Of a stretch of DNA of 64,000 nt, positions 34,056-42,270 are shown piece by piece (position 1 is the stretch's first letter; each line of letters opens with the position of its first letter). Position numbers and translations under genes: made by a program. The notes beneath the pieces were generated by a model. The model had not been told where the DNA came from, did not search any database, and saw only the letters and a program-made list of their open reading frames with translations. The stretch covers positions 1 to 64,000 of the forward strand of contig NZ_JQBX01000010.1 in assembly GCF_001437075.1 (NCBI RefSeq), written 5' to 3'. The stretch comes from Pediococcus stilesii (GTDB lineage Bacteria > Bacillota > Bacilli > Lactobacillales > Lactobacillaceae).

Positions 34056-34203
34056 TTAATTTCTCCTCCAAATATCACCTACTTCTTATGCAAGTAAAAT
34101 TATATACGTGTGTAAACGTCAAAGTTCAATAGAATCAACTAATTTACATGACTAGATTATCACGTTATTAATTGAATTAAAACAGAAAAAGGTTAAAAAC
34201 ATT

Positions 34204-34240
34204 AAAAAAACGAGATAAATTTTAATTAAATTTATCTCGT
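34204..34240 (-). terminator. Terminator of the ABC-F gene
   Basis: ACGAGATAAATTT / AAATTTATCTCGT, perfect 13-bp stem (34210-34222, 34228-34240), then seven T on the minus strand. Confidence 0.9.
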
Positions 34241-34274
34241 ACTTATATTCTTTAAAGGTTATGAAACATTAGTA

Positions 34275-35897
34275 TTAATATAGTTTATTTACTTGTTCTT
34301 GAATGACACTGTGATTTAAGAATTCATCATATGAGGTTTCTGCCCGATCGACCACACCCTTATCGGATACTTCAATAATATGATCGGCGATCGTTTGAAT
34401 GAATTCATGATCATGTGAAGTCATAATAATCGAACTCTTAAAGCTCGTTAGTCCTTCATTTAATGAAGTAATTGATTCCAGATCCAAATGATTGGTTGGA
34501 TCATCAAGCAATAATACGTTGGCCTTGCTCAACATTGTCTTAGAAATCATGCAGCGAACCTTTTCACCACCAGAAAGTTTTGTAACGTTCTTCAATACGT
34601 CTTCTCCAGAAAAGAGCATTTTACCCAAGAAGCCGCGAAGGAAGGTGTTATCACTTTCTTCTTTTGGTGCATATTGACGAAGCCATTCTAAGATATCCAA
34701 GCGGTCATCCGTAAAGTATGGGTTAATATCACGTGGAATATAGCTTCGTTCGGTCGTTTGTCCCCAAGTTACAGAACCCGTATCTGGTTCCATTTCCCCA
34801 GCGAGAATTTGCATCAATACGGTCGTTGCCAAATCATTTCGGCTCAAAATAGCAGCCTTTTCTCCCGGACGAACCGTGAAGGTAATGTTATCTAAAATTT
34901 TAACGCCATCAATTGACTTGCTAACCTTATCAACCCGAACTAAATCATTACCAAGCTCACGTTCTGGAGTAAACCGAATGAACGGATACTTCCGTGATGA
35001 CGGTTTAATGTCATCCAAGGTAATTTTTTCCAATTGTTTTTTACGTGAAGTAGCTTGTTTTGATTTGGAAGCATTAGCGCTAAAACGTGCAACGAATTCT
35101 TGTAATTCTTTAATTTGTTCTTCTTTTTTAGAGTTGGCATTTTCGCGAAGACGTTTAGCTAGAGCACTAGATTCCATCCAAAAATCATAGTTACCAACAA
35201 AGAGTTCAATCTTACCAAAGTCAACGTCGCACATCATTGTACATACCGAATTTAAGAAGTGACGGTCATGTGAAACAACAATCACGGTGTTGGGAAAATC
35301 GGCTAAGAAGTCTTCCAACCAGCTAATTGACTTTGGATCAAGACCATTAGTTGGCTCATCCAAAATTAGGATATCCGGCTTTCCAAACAGTGCCTGCCCT
35401 AAAAGGACCTTAATTCGTTGGCCTTCTGTCAATTCGCTCATTTTACTTTGGTGAAGACTTTCTTCAATTCCAAGTTGTTGAAGTAACTGTGAAGCCTCTG
35501 CCTCGGCGTTCCAGCCATCCATTTCAGCAAATTCAGCCTCTAAATCGGCCGCCTTCATCCCATCTTCTTCAGTAAAATCAGGCTTTGCATATAGAGCATC
35601 TTTTTCTTGCATTACTTCGTATAATTTTTTATAGCCTTGAATTACGGTATCCATTACGGTAAATTCTTCAAATGCGTAATGATCCTGATTCAAGCTGGAC
35701 ATCCGCTCGTTAGGCGAAATACTTACATTTCCAGAAGTAGGTTGTAATTTACCTTCTAGAATTTTCAAAAATGTTGACTTACCAGCACCATTAGCACCAA
35801 TAATGCCGTAACAGTTGCCGGGGGTAAATTTCAAATTAACATCGCTATACAACTTTCGATCAGAGAATTGCATGCTCATATCAGTTACAGTTATCAT
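34275..35897 (-). CDS. ABC-F ATPase, YkpA/YbiT type
   Basis: A 540-residue soluble protein with two nucleotide-binding domains and no membrane part, related to translation factors of the EttA/YbiT group. NBD1: Walker A GANGAGKSTFLKI, Walker B ILILDEPTNGLD with Gly where most members have His. The linker SANASKSKQATSRKKQLEKI is the P-site tRNA interaction motif region. NBD2: degenerate Walker A (ILSRNDLATTVLM), signature LSGGEKVRCM, and LLLDDPTNHLD. From memory, Bacillus YkpA also has a degenerate second Walker A. Probably acts on stalled or idle ribosomes. Monocistronic. Confidence 0.9.
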   Translation of the reverse strand: MITVTDMSMQFSDRKLYSDVNLKFTPGNCYGIIGANGAGKSTFLKILEGKLQPTSGNVSISPNERMSSLNQDHYAFEEFTVMDTVIQGYKKLYEVMQEKDALYAKPDFTEEDGMKAADLEAEFAEMDGWNAEAEASQLLQQLGIEESLHQSKMSELTEGQRIKVLLGQALFGKPDILILDEPTNGLDPKSISWLEDFLADFPNTVIVVSHDRHFLNSVCTMMCDVDFGKIELFVGNYDFWMESSALAKRLRENANSKKEEQIKELQEFVARFSANASKSKQATSRKKQLEKITLDDIKPSSRKYPFIRFTPERELGNDLVRVDKVSKSIDGVKILDNITFTVRPGEKAAILSRNDLATTVLMQILAGEMEPDTGSVTWGQTTERSYIPRDINPYFTDDRLDILEWLRQYAPKEESDNTFLRGFLGKMLFSGEDVLKNVTKLSGGEKVRCMISKTMLSKANVLLLDDPTNHLDLESITSLNEGLTSFKSSIIMTSHDHEFIQTIADHIIEVSDKGVVDRAETSYDEFLNHSVIQEQVNKLY

Positions 35898-35983
35898 TAA
35901 TTTCCTCCATTATTTAGACAAAAGAAAAAGAGGCAAAACAACGTCTTGTCCCAATTTCACCCAGTCTGTTTAATTTAACATAT

Positions 35984-37330
35984 CTAGCGTTCTTGAACAA
36001 CCTTATTGTCCACGATACTTCTTTGATTCCGGTACTTCCAATACACTGGAACTCCAACAAGTACAATCATTAACGACAACATTACCCCTATTAAATCATT
36101 TTGAATTTCACTTACTAAAACGAAAATCGAACTTCCAATCGCAACGAGCTGTGGTAACGGATAAAGTGGAACACTGAAAACGCGGTCCAAATTTTGTCGA
36201 CGTAACTTAAATGAGCCAAAAAATGCCATCAAATAAAAACAGTAAACGGTAAAAATACATAACTCGGATAAACGATCGGCATCGAAGAATACAATCATGA
36301 TAATTGCGATACCCACAATCGTTACTACCGACCAAATCGGTGTCCGTGACTTCGGATGCAGATAACTTAGTTGCTTTGAAAATGGAAGTTCACGGTTATC
36401 CGCCATGGCATACATAATTCGTGGGAAAGTCATAACCTTACCATTTAAGCAACCAACGATTGAAATTATTACGCCAATACTTAAAAGTCGGCCTCCATAA
36501 ACACCAAAACTTTTTGAGGCAAGGTATGGAATTGCTCCGATTCCCAGTTGATGAACTTTGGCTGCGCCAATACTTTGAAAAACTCCAAAACTAACAAAAA
36601 CATAGGCAAAAGTTACAATTACGATTCCCCAAATGATGGCCTGCGGTAGTCGTCGGGCCGGATTTTTAATTTCATCACCCAGGTTAGCGACCAGTATCCA
36701 CCCATCATAGGCAAACAGGGTTCCCAAAATAGCTACTCCAAAACTACCGGTTGATGTTTGAATTCCATTGATACTTTGAACCAATGACTGTTCTTTTCCA
36801 AAAAATAATCCCAACGCAATAATCGCCAATACTGGAACCAATTTACAAACCGTCGTAATAATCGCAAACATTGCTCCATAGCGGTTAGAAAAGAAATTCA
36901 GAATTGCTAATAAGGTAATTGAAATGACCGCAATCGGTATTTTAAATGCCGGATTAATTCCGAAAAAATCAACGATTAAAATTCCTAAATAAGCGGCAAT
37001 GGTTGCAATCATCGCTGGACCATAAACAATAATCTGCATCCATCCTGAAAGAAAGCCCCAGATGCGACCGTACATCTTTTCCATATAATAGTACAAGCCA
37101 CCCGTTTTAGGCATTTGCGATGCAACTTCGGCAATCGTTAATCCTGCTGCCAGCGTCATTATTCCACCTGCCAACCAGGCAAACAGCGCTACTTTAACCG
37201 AGCCCGTTTGATCCAATACGGCGGCTTGCCGCACAAACACCCCTGAACCAATAATTGTTCCGATCACTAATGCTAAAGCCGACCATAATCCTAACGAACG
37301 ATTTAATTCAACTACCTGCTCTTTTTTCAA
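35984..37330 (-). CDS. Amino acid permease (APC/LAT type)
   Basis: A 448-residue amino acid-polyamine-organocation transporter with twelve helices, resembling the serine/threonine exchanger SteT. Helix 1 has the substrate motif GTIIGSGVFV, helix 3 GWMQIIVYGPAM, helix 6 FAYDGWILVANLGDEIKNP. The start is TTG at 37330 because GAGGAG lies 9 nt upstream; an ATG further upstream is not supported. It follows the purine permease closely and may belong to the guaD operon, although its substrate would differ. The C-terminus is NKVVQER. Confidence 0.85.
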   Translation of the reverse strand: MKKEQVVELNRSLGLWSALALVIGTIIGSGVFVRQAAVLDQTGSVKVALFAWLAGGIMTLAAGLTIAEVASQMPKTGGLYYYMEKMYGRIWGFLSGWMQIIVYGPAMIATIAAYLGILIVDFFGINPAFKIPIAVISITLLAILNFFSNRYGAMFAIITTVCKLVPVLAIIALGLFFGKEQSLVQSINGIQTSTGSFGVAILGTLFAYDGWILVANLGDEIKNPARRLPQAIIWGIVIVTFAYVFVSFGVFQSIGAAKVHQLGIGAIPYLASKSFGVYGGRLLSIGVIISIVGCLNGKVMTFPRIMYAMADNRELPFSKQLSYLHPKSRTPIWSVVTIVGIAIIMIVFFDADRLSELCIFTVYCFYLMAFFGSFKLRRQNLDRVFSVPLYPLPQLVAIGSSIFVLVSEIQNDLIGVMLSLMIVLVGVPVYWKYRNQRSIVDNKVVQER

Positions 37331-37402
37331 ATCAATACTCTCCTCGTTTAAAATCCAGTTCAACCAACCAAAATTTGATACGAAAAAAGGCCGCAAGTGG
37401 CC

Positions 37403-38752
37403 TTAGATTTTTTCAGTGTTTAATTCTTGTTTACGTTCCCGTTTTGTCATCACTAAGTTTAAAATAATTGCCGCTACAGCTGCGGCCGCAATCGGTGATC
37501 CTAAGAGATATTGCAACATTTGTGGTGCTTCTTTAACTACCGCTGCCGGGATTAATACCAAAGCTAACGTTAAAATAATCGGAACGCCGATTACGTAAAT
37601 ATCACTCTCACTTTCTTTTAAGTTACGAATCACACGTAAGCCGTTCAACATGATGGTTACGCAAATAATCGCAAATACTCCTCCGATTACGGGAGCAGGA
37701 ATTGCGGATAGAAAAGCTGAAATTTTAGTGAAAAATCCCAACAGGATAAACCAAATACCGGCGGAAATAAAGACCCGTTTGCTGGCAATTCCAGTAATCG
37801 AAATAATTCCAGCATTAGTTGAATAACCAGTTACAGGGGTTGTTCCCAACAAAGCCGCGATTAAACAGCTAACTCCTTCACCGATAATTCCCCGATTCCA
37901 TTGTTTATTTGTAATTTGATGGTTAGTAACTGCTCCCATCGCAAACCATGTTCCCGTCGTTTCAGTCGTCAAAATGGCGTAAATGATGATAAAGGTTAAA
38001 ATTGCCGATGGTGAAAAGGAAATCCCATAATGCAACGCTGTCCCCTGTGGAAGGCTAAACCAAGCTGCATTTCCTACGGTATTCCAATCAAAACGACCCA
38101 TCATGGTTGCAACAACCGTTCCCACCAAAAGGGCGATAATAATCGCACCCGTTCTAAAAATTCGTTGTAGCTTTGGAAAATGAATACTGATTGAGATTGA
38201 TACCAATAAAGTAAGTGCCGTGATACCAGCAAGAATCATATTTTGATTAATATTTCCTGCCGCCTGAAAAATATTACTGTTAAGAGCCGTTGGGATTAAA
38301 GATAAACCAACGCAGGTAATAATCGTTCCCCCAACAATTGCTGGAACCAGCGTGTTGATTATCTTGTAAAAGGCTCCTGAGACTCCCAATAGCATCAGTA
38401 GAATGGCACCAACAACTAAAGCTCCCAGCAGAGTCGCCATCCCATTTTTAACGCCACCATTAGCGAGAACCACTCCTGCAGCCGCGGTTAATGGAACAAA
38501 AGACGGGCCTTGAGAAACCGGCATTTTCATAAAAATGGCTGTTTGAATAATCGTTCCAATCCCGGCCGCTAAAAAGGTCACTTGCAGGAGGCCCATCTTG
38601 TCGCCCACTGACATCGCCAACATCATTGCTAAAATAACGGGCGGAACGTATACATCCATTGCTAATACATGCTGAAGTCCTAGGAGTCCTGCTTCAACGT
38701 TTCCAATTTTGTCATCCGGTCCAATTATTAAGTTACTTCGTTTCTCTTCCAT
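37403..38752 (-). CDS. NCS2 nucleobase permease (xanthine/guanine/uracil type)
   Basis: A 449-residue membrane protein of the nucleobase:cation symporter-2 family with fourteen predicted helices. Typical segments: GLLGLQHVLAMDVYVPPVI near the N-terminus, GPSFVPLTAAAGVV, and the helix 10 region GTTPVTGYSTNAGIISITGIASKR. Position directly after guanine deaminase suggests import of guanine or xanthine. Part of guaD-permease-APC. Confidence 0.88.
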   Translation of the reverse strand: MEEKRSNLIIGPDDKIGNVEAGLLGLQHVLAMDVYVPPVILAMMLAMSVGDKMGLLQVTFLAAGIGTIIQTAIFMKMPVSQGPSFVPLTAAAGVVLANGGVKNGMATLLGALVVGAILLMLLGVSGAFYKIINTLVPAIVGGTIITCVGLSLIPTALNSNIFQAAGNINQNMILAGITALTLLVSISISIHFPKLQRIFRTGAIIIALLVGTVVATMMGRFDWNTVGNAAWFSLPQGTALHYGISFSPSAILTFIIIYAILTTETTGTWFAMGAVTNHQITNKQWNRGIIGEGVSCLIAALLGTTPVTGYSTNAGIISITGIASKRVFISAGIWFILLGFFTKISAFLSAIPAPVIGGVFAIICVTIMLNGLRVIRNLKESESDIYVIGVPIILTLALVLIPAAVVKEAPQMLQYLLGSPIAAAAVAAIILNLVMTKRERKQELNTEKI

Positions 38753-38773
38753 GTAAATGCTACTCTCCTAGTT

Positions 38774-40123
38774 TCATTTGTGATCAACTAACTTACCTGA
38801 GACAAAAACCTTTGAGATGTTGTCTGCATTGGTTTGATACATTAAACGTTCAAAAACATCTTGGGATGCGTTTGAAGAAATTGCTGATAATTCGTCTCGA
38901 ACGATTTGTAAATCAGCTTTAAAGCCTACCTTAATTTGTCCTGCACGGATATGTAATGCTTCCGCGCCACCGATTGTTGCCATATAAAAAGCTTGTTTAG
39001 CGGAGATTCTTGCACCTGCTACCCCACGTTCTGCTGCTGGCTTTTGTGCGTCGACACCGTCTTCCAGCATTCTTGATGAAATTAGCGCCTGCTGGATGTT
39101 TCGATACATACTTGATGAGAATCCACCTGAAATATCAGTCCCAATCCCCACTTTAATTTTCCTTTCCAAAAGCTTACGAGTTGGCAATACTGCGTTTCCG
39201 AAATAGGCATTTGAGATTGGACAATGTGCGATAGCCGCCTTCTCGTCCTTAAAAGTATCCATATTTGCTTCCGTTAATAGCGTTCCGTGTGCCATAACCG
39301 ATTTTTCATTTAACAAACCGTACTGTTTGAGTACTTCCGTATCCGTTTTGCCAAATCGTTCAATTGCATATCCATGTTCCCAATCACTTTCGCTACAATG
39401 GGACTGAACTAAAACGTCAAATTTCTTTGCAATTTGCCCTAATCCTTCCAAAGCTTCGTCCGTGCAATTGGGTACAAATCGTGGCGTTACCACGGGTTGA
39501 ATTAGGTCTGAATCTTGATATAGTGTTCGAATTTGTTTAATGAAATCAATCGTCTTGTTTAAAGCTTCCTTTGTGGAAGAATCTCGATAATACTTTGGCG
39601 TTTGCTCCGGATTATCCATAACGACCTGCCCGATAAACGCCCGCTGCCCCACATGCTGACATTCTTCTGCTAATATCAAGTTCGCATCTTCATGAATTGT
39701 TCCAAAATAAAGTGCCGTTGTTGTCCCGTTTTTAACTAAATTACGAGTAAGATGGCGGTAACTTTTACGAGCAAACTCTAAATCTTGATACTTCGCTTCT
39801 AGCGGAAATGTATATTGTTCAAGCCACTCGTTCAATGGTTGATCAAGAGCCAATCCCGCTTGTGGCCATTGCGGCGCATGCACATGTAAGTCAATAAATC
39901 CTGGCAAAACATATTCATCGTCCCTCGTTTCAACCAGTTGTTTATTTTCTTTTGCATCTTCAAGCGTGCGTTGGTAATCTTGATCCGCCGGGTTAATGAT
40001 TTTAGTAATTTCACCATTATCATCCGTTTCAATCAATGCATCTTTAACAAAATAAACTTCTTTATCCGTTCTGGAAGTAAAGAATGACCCCTTAATAATC
40101 TTTTTGCTATAAATCAGACCCAA
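38774..40123 (-). CDS. guaD: Guanine deaminase
   Basis: A 449-residue amidohydrolase that converts guanine to xanthine and ammonia. Zinc ligands: HVHAPQWPQAG (first two His), QSHCSESDWEH (third His) and GTDISGGFSSSMY (Asp). NGTTTALYFGTIH and AHCPISNAYFGNAV are family blocks. First gene of an operon with the nucleobase permease 21 nt downstream. AAAGGGG lies about 9 nt before the ATG. Confidence 0.95.
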   Translation of the reverse strand: MGLIYSKKIIKGSFFTSRTDKEVYFVKDALIETDDNGEITKIINPADQDYQRTLEDAKENKQLVETRDDEYVLPGFIDLHVHAPQWPQAGLALDQPLNEWLEQYTFPLEAKYQDLEFARKSYRHLTRNLVKNGTTTALYFGTIHEDANLILAEECQHVGQRAFIGQVVMDNPEQTPKYYRDSSTKEALNKTIDFIKQIRTLYQDSDLIQPVVTPRFVPNCTDEALEGLGQIAKKFDVLVQSHCSESDWEHGYAIERFGKTDTEVLKQYGLLNEKSVMAHGTLLTEANMDTFKDEKAAIAHCPISNAYFGNAVLPTRKLLERKIKVGIGTDISGGFSSSMYRNIQQALISSRMLEDGVDAQKPAAERGVAGARISAKQAFYMATIGGAEALHIRAGQIKVGFKADLQIVRDELSAISSNASQDVFERLMYQTNADNISKVFVSGKLVDHK

Positions 40124-40218
40124 CCCCTTTCGTAATATAAGTCATAATAACACGAAATATTTTTATAGTAAATTTAATTTTCATATATAAAATACGAACT
40201 TTATTAAAGAAGATAATA

Positions 40219-40271
40219 AAAAAGTCATTAATTTTCCGTCCTAACATTGGACAGTCAATTAATGACTTTCT
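40219..40271 (-). terminator. Terminator of the MacB-like gene
   Basis: AAAGTCATTAATT / AATTAATGACTTT (40221-40233, 40257-40269) with an inner GTCC / GGAC hairpin. Confidence 0.85.
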
Positions 40272-40296
40272 TTGTTTATTAAATTAAATTCTATTT

Positions 40297-42234
40297 CTAT
40301 TCCTGTGACAACGCCTCAACAGGATCTAACTTCGAAGCCTTCCGTGACGGAGTAAATGCCGCCAAGAGACTAATAATCACACTGATAATTACACCAAAAA
40401 TTAAGTATCCTGGTGTAATACCAATGATTGAAAAGTCGATGTGCTTGGTCGAAATGGCATTGGCCCCCCATTGAGCAAGTAACGCAAATGCTGATCCCAA
40501 CAGACTTGAGAAGAGTCCCAAGAAGAATGCTTCAGAAACAAACAGATTACGAATATCTTTCCGCCGTGCTCCAATTGCGCGAAGAATTCCAATTTCCTTC
40601 GTACGTTCGGAAACACTAATGTAGAGCACCACAATAATCATGATGGCAGATACTAATAGTGAAATCCCAGCAATTGCAGCTAGAACATAGAAGGCTAATT
40701 TAATATACGTGTTAACCGTGTCTAAGATTGCGCCGACACCTGTGATTGTATACGAAGCTTGTTTTTTATTCTTAACCGTTCGTTTGAAATCCTTAATCTT
40801 ATTTTGAACGTCTTTAACATTTTGTGTTTCATTTACGTTAACCGTCAAAAAATTAGGATTAAACGTTAGGTCTTGATCTTGGTACATTTTCTTTAATGTG
40901 TTGTAATCAATCGCACTCGTTCCCGAAGTAATCACACCCGAAACTGTTAATTCTTTTTGAATTTGGACGGGCTGATTTTTACTATTAACGGTTGTAACAT
41001 ATGCGGTTACTTTTTGTCCAACAACGTTTTTATATGTCTTATCGAACTTCTTGGCTGATGCCTCATCTAGCAAGATCTCGTTTGTCCCAGGCTTGCTACC
41101 ATATTTAATATCGCTTGCTCGTTCAGTCTTGTTCCAAGTTTGGAAAGCTTGGATTGTAGCTGACTTTTTATCGCGAACAACCTTCACCGATTGTAAAAAG
41201 TAACCTTTTTCAACGGACTTCACATTCTTAATGTCTTTCATTCGCTGATAGTCGGTGTCGGAAAGATCCGCGCTTTCACCGTTTTCCATTTGATCTTGAC
41301 TAACGTTTTTAGCAACTTGAATCGCCGTTGGATTAATTTGCGATGAAATTTGGTCGTTCATATACCCTGTCACACCATTTCCGAGACCCAACATTAAAAT
41401 CACTGAAAAGATCCCAATTGATGCTCCAAAGATAATTAACAAATTGCGCTTTAAATTATATCCCATGTGCTTGAGAGCCATCTTTAAAGCTGCCATAAAG
41501 GTTAAATGTTTTGGAATCAACGTTTTAGGCGCATCGGGCACTGGATACGGTTCTCGTAACTGCGCTTCCCCATGGAGTACACCGTCATCTAAATGCACCA
41601 CCCGCGTTCCAAAGTCCGCGACTTCTTGCGAATGAGTGACCGCAATGACAAGTTTTCCGTCTTTGGCGATGGACTCTAAAATTTCCAAAACTTCCTTAGT
41701 GTTTTGACTATCTAAGGCACCTGTTGGTTCATCTGCAATGATGACATCGGGATCTCCAGCTAAAGCACGCGCAATTGCCACACGTTGTTTTTGACCACCA
41801 GAAAGTTGGTTGGGATGCTTCTTCATGTGATCTTTAAGCCCAACACGTTCCAATAGTTCCTTTGCTCTAGCCACCCGCTTAGAATGTGAAAGCTTGGTCA
41901 TTTCAAGTGAAACCATCACATTATCTAAAATATTTAGATGACTAATCAGGTTAAAGCTTTGAAAAATGAATCCAATATTTTCTCGGCGGTAAGCATCCAA
42001 GACCTTTTGTTTAGCAGAATGAAGGGAACGACCATTATAAACAACATCTCCATCATACTGATTATCAAGCCCACCAATAATATTCATGAGCGTTGATTTA
42101 CCACCCCCGGATTCTCCTAAAATCGAGACAAATTCTCCGCGGTCGAACTGAAGGTTAATGCCCTTTAGAACTTTAAATTCTTGATTTCCTAAGAAATAAG
42201 ATTTGTGGACATCCCGAACTTCTAATAAACTCAT
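40297..42234 (-). CDS. MacB-like ABC transporter, ATPase fused to permease
   Basis: A 645-residue fusion. The ATPase lies at 1-225: Walker A GESGGGKSTLMN, signature LSGGQKQRVAIARAL, Walker B VIIADEPTGALD. It is followed by one helix (about 260-285), an extracellular MacB-type periplasmic-core-like domain (290-515), and three C-terminal FtsX helices (EIGILRAIGARRKDIRNLF). Such mechanotransmission transporters extrude antimicrobial peptides or act in envelope release. It follows the Ca-type ATPase by 36 nt on the same strand, so co-transcription is likely. Confidence 0.9.
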   Translation of the reverse strand: MSLLEVRDVHKSYFLGNQEFKVLKGINLQFDRGEFVSILGESGGGKSTLMNIIGGLDNQYDGDVVYNGRSLHSAKQKVLDAYRRENIGFIFQSFNLISHLNILDNVMVSLEMTKLSHSKRVARAKELLERVGLKDHMKKHPNQLSGGQKQRVAIARALAGDPDVIIADEPTGALDSQNTKEVLEILESIAKDGKLVIAVTHSQEVADFGTRVVHLDDGVLHGEAQLREPYPVPDAPKTLIPKHLTFMAALKMALKHMGYNLKRNLLIIFGASIGIFSVILMLGLGNGVTGYMNDQISSQINPTAIQVAKNVSQDQMENGESADLSDTDYQRMKDIKNVKSVEKGYFLQSVKVVRDKKSATIQAFQTWNKTERASDIKYGSKPGTNEILLDEASAKKFDKTYKNVVGQKVTAYVTTVNSKNQPVQIQKELTVSGVITSGTSAIDYNTLKKMYQDQDLTFNPNFLTVNVNETQNVKDVQNKIKDFKRTVKNKKQASYTITGVGAILDTVNTYIKLAFYVLAAIAGISLLVSAIMIIVVLYISVSERTKEIGILRAIGARRKDIRNLFVSEAFFLGLFSSLLGSAFALLAQWGANAISTKHIDFSIIGITPGYLIFGVIISVIISLLAAFTPSRKASKLDPVEALSQE

Positions 42235-42270
42235 GCAAATTCCTCCGTTGAATCAGTTTCTACCGCACCT

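Noticed and set aside
34100-34130. cre-like GTGTAAACGTCAAA upstream of the EIIC gene
   Set aside because: The left half fits, but several fixed positions of the right half do not.
40124-40296. Possible purine riboswitch or PurR box ahead of guaD
   Set aside because: A TACGAAC word is present, but neither a purine aptamer core nor a full PurR box pair could be seen.
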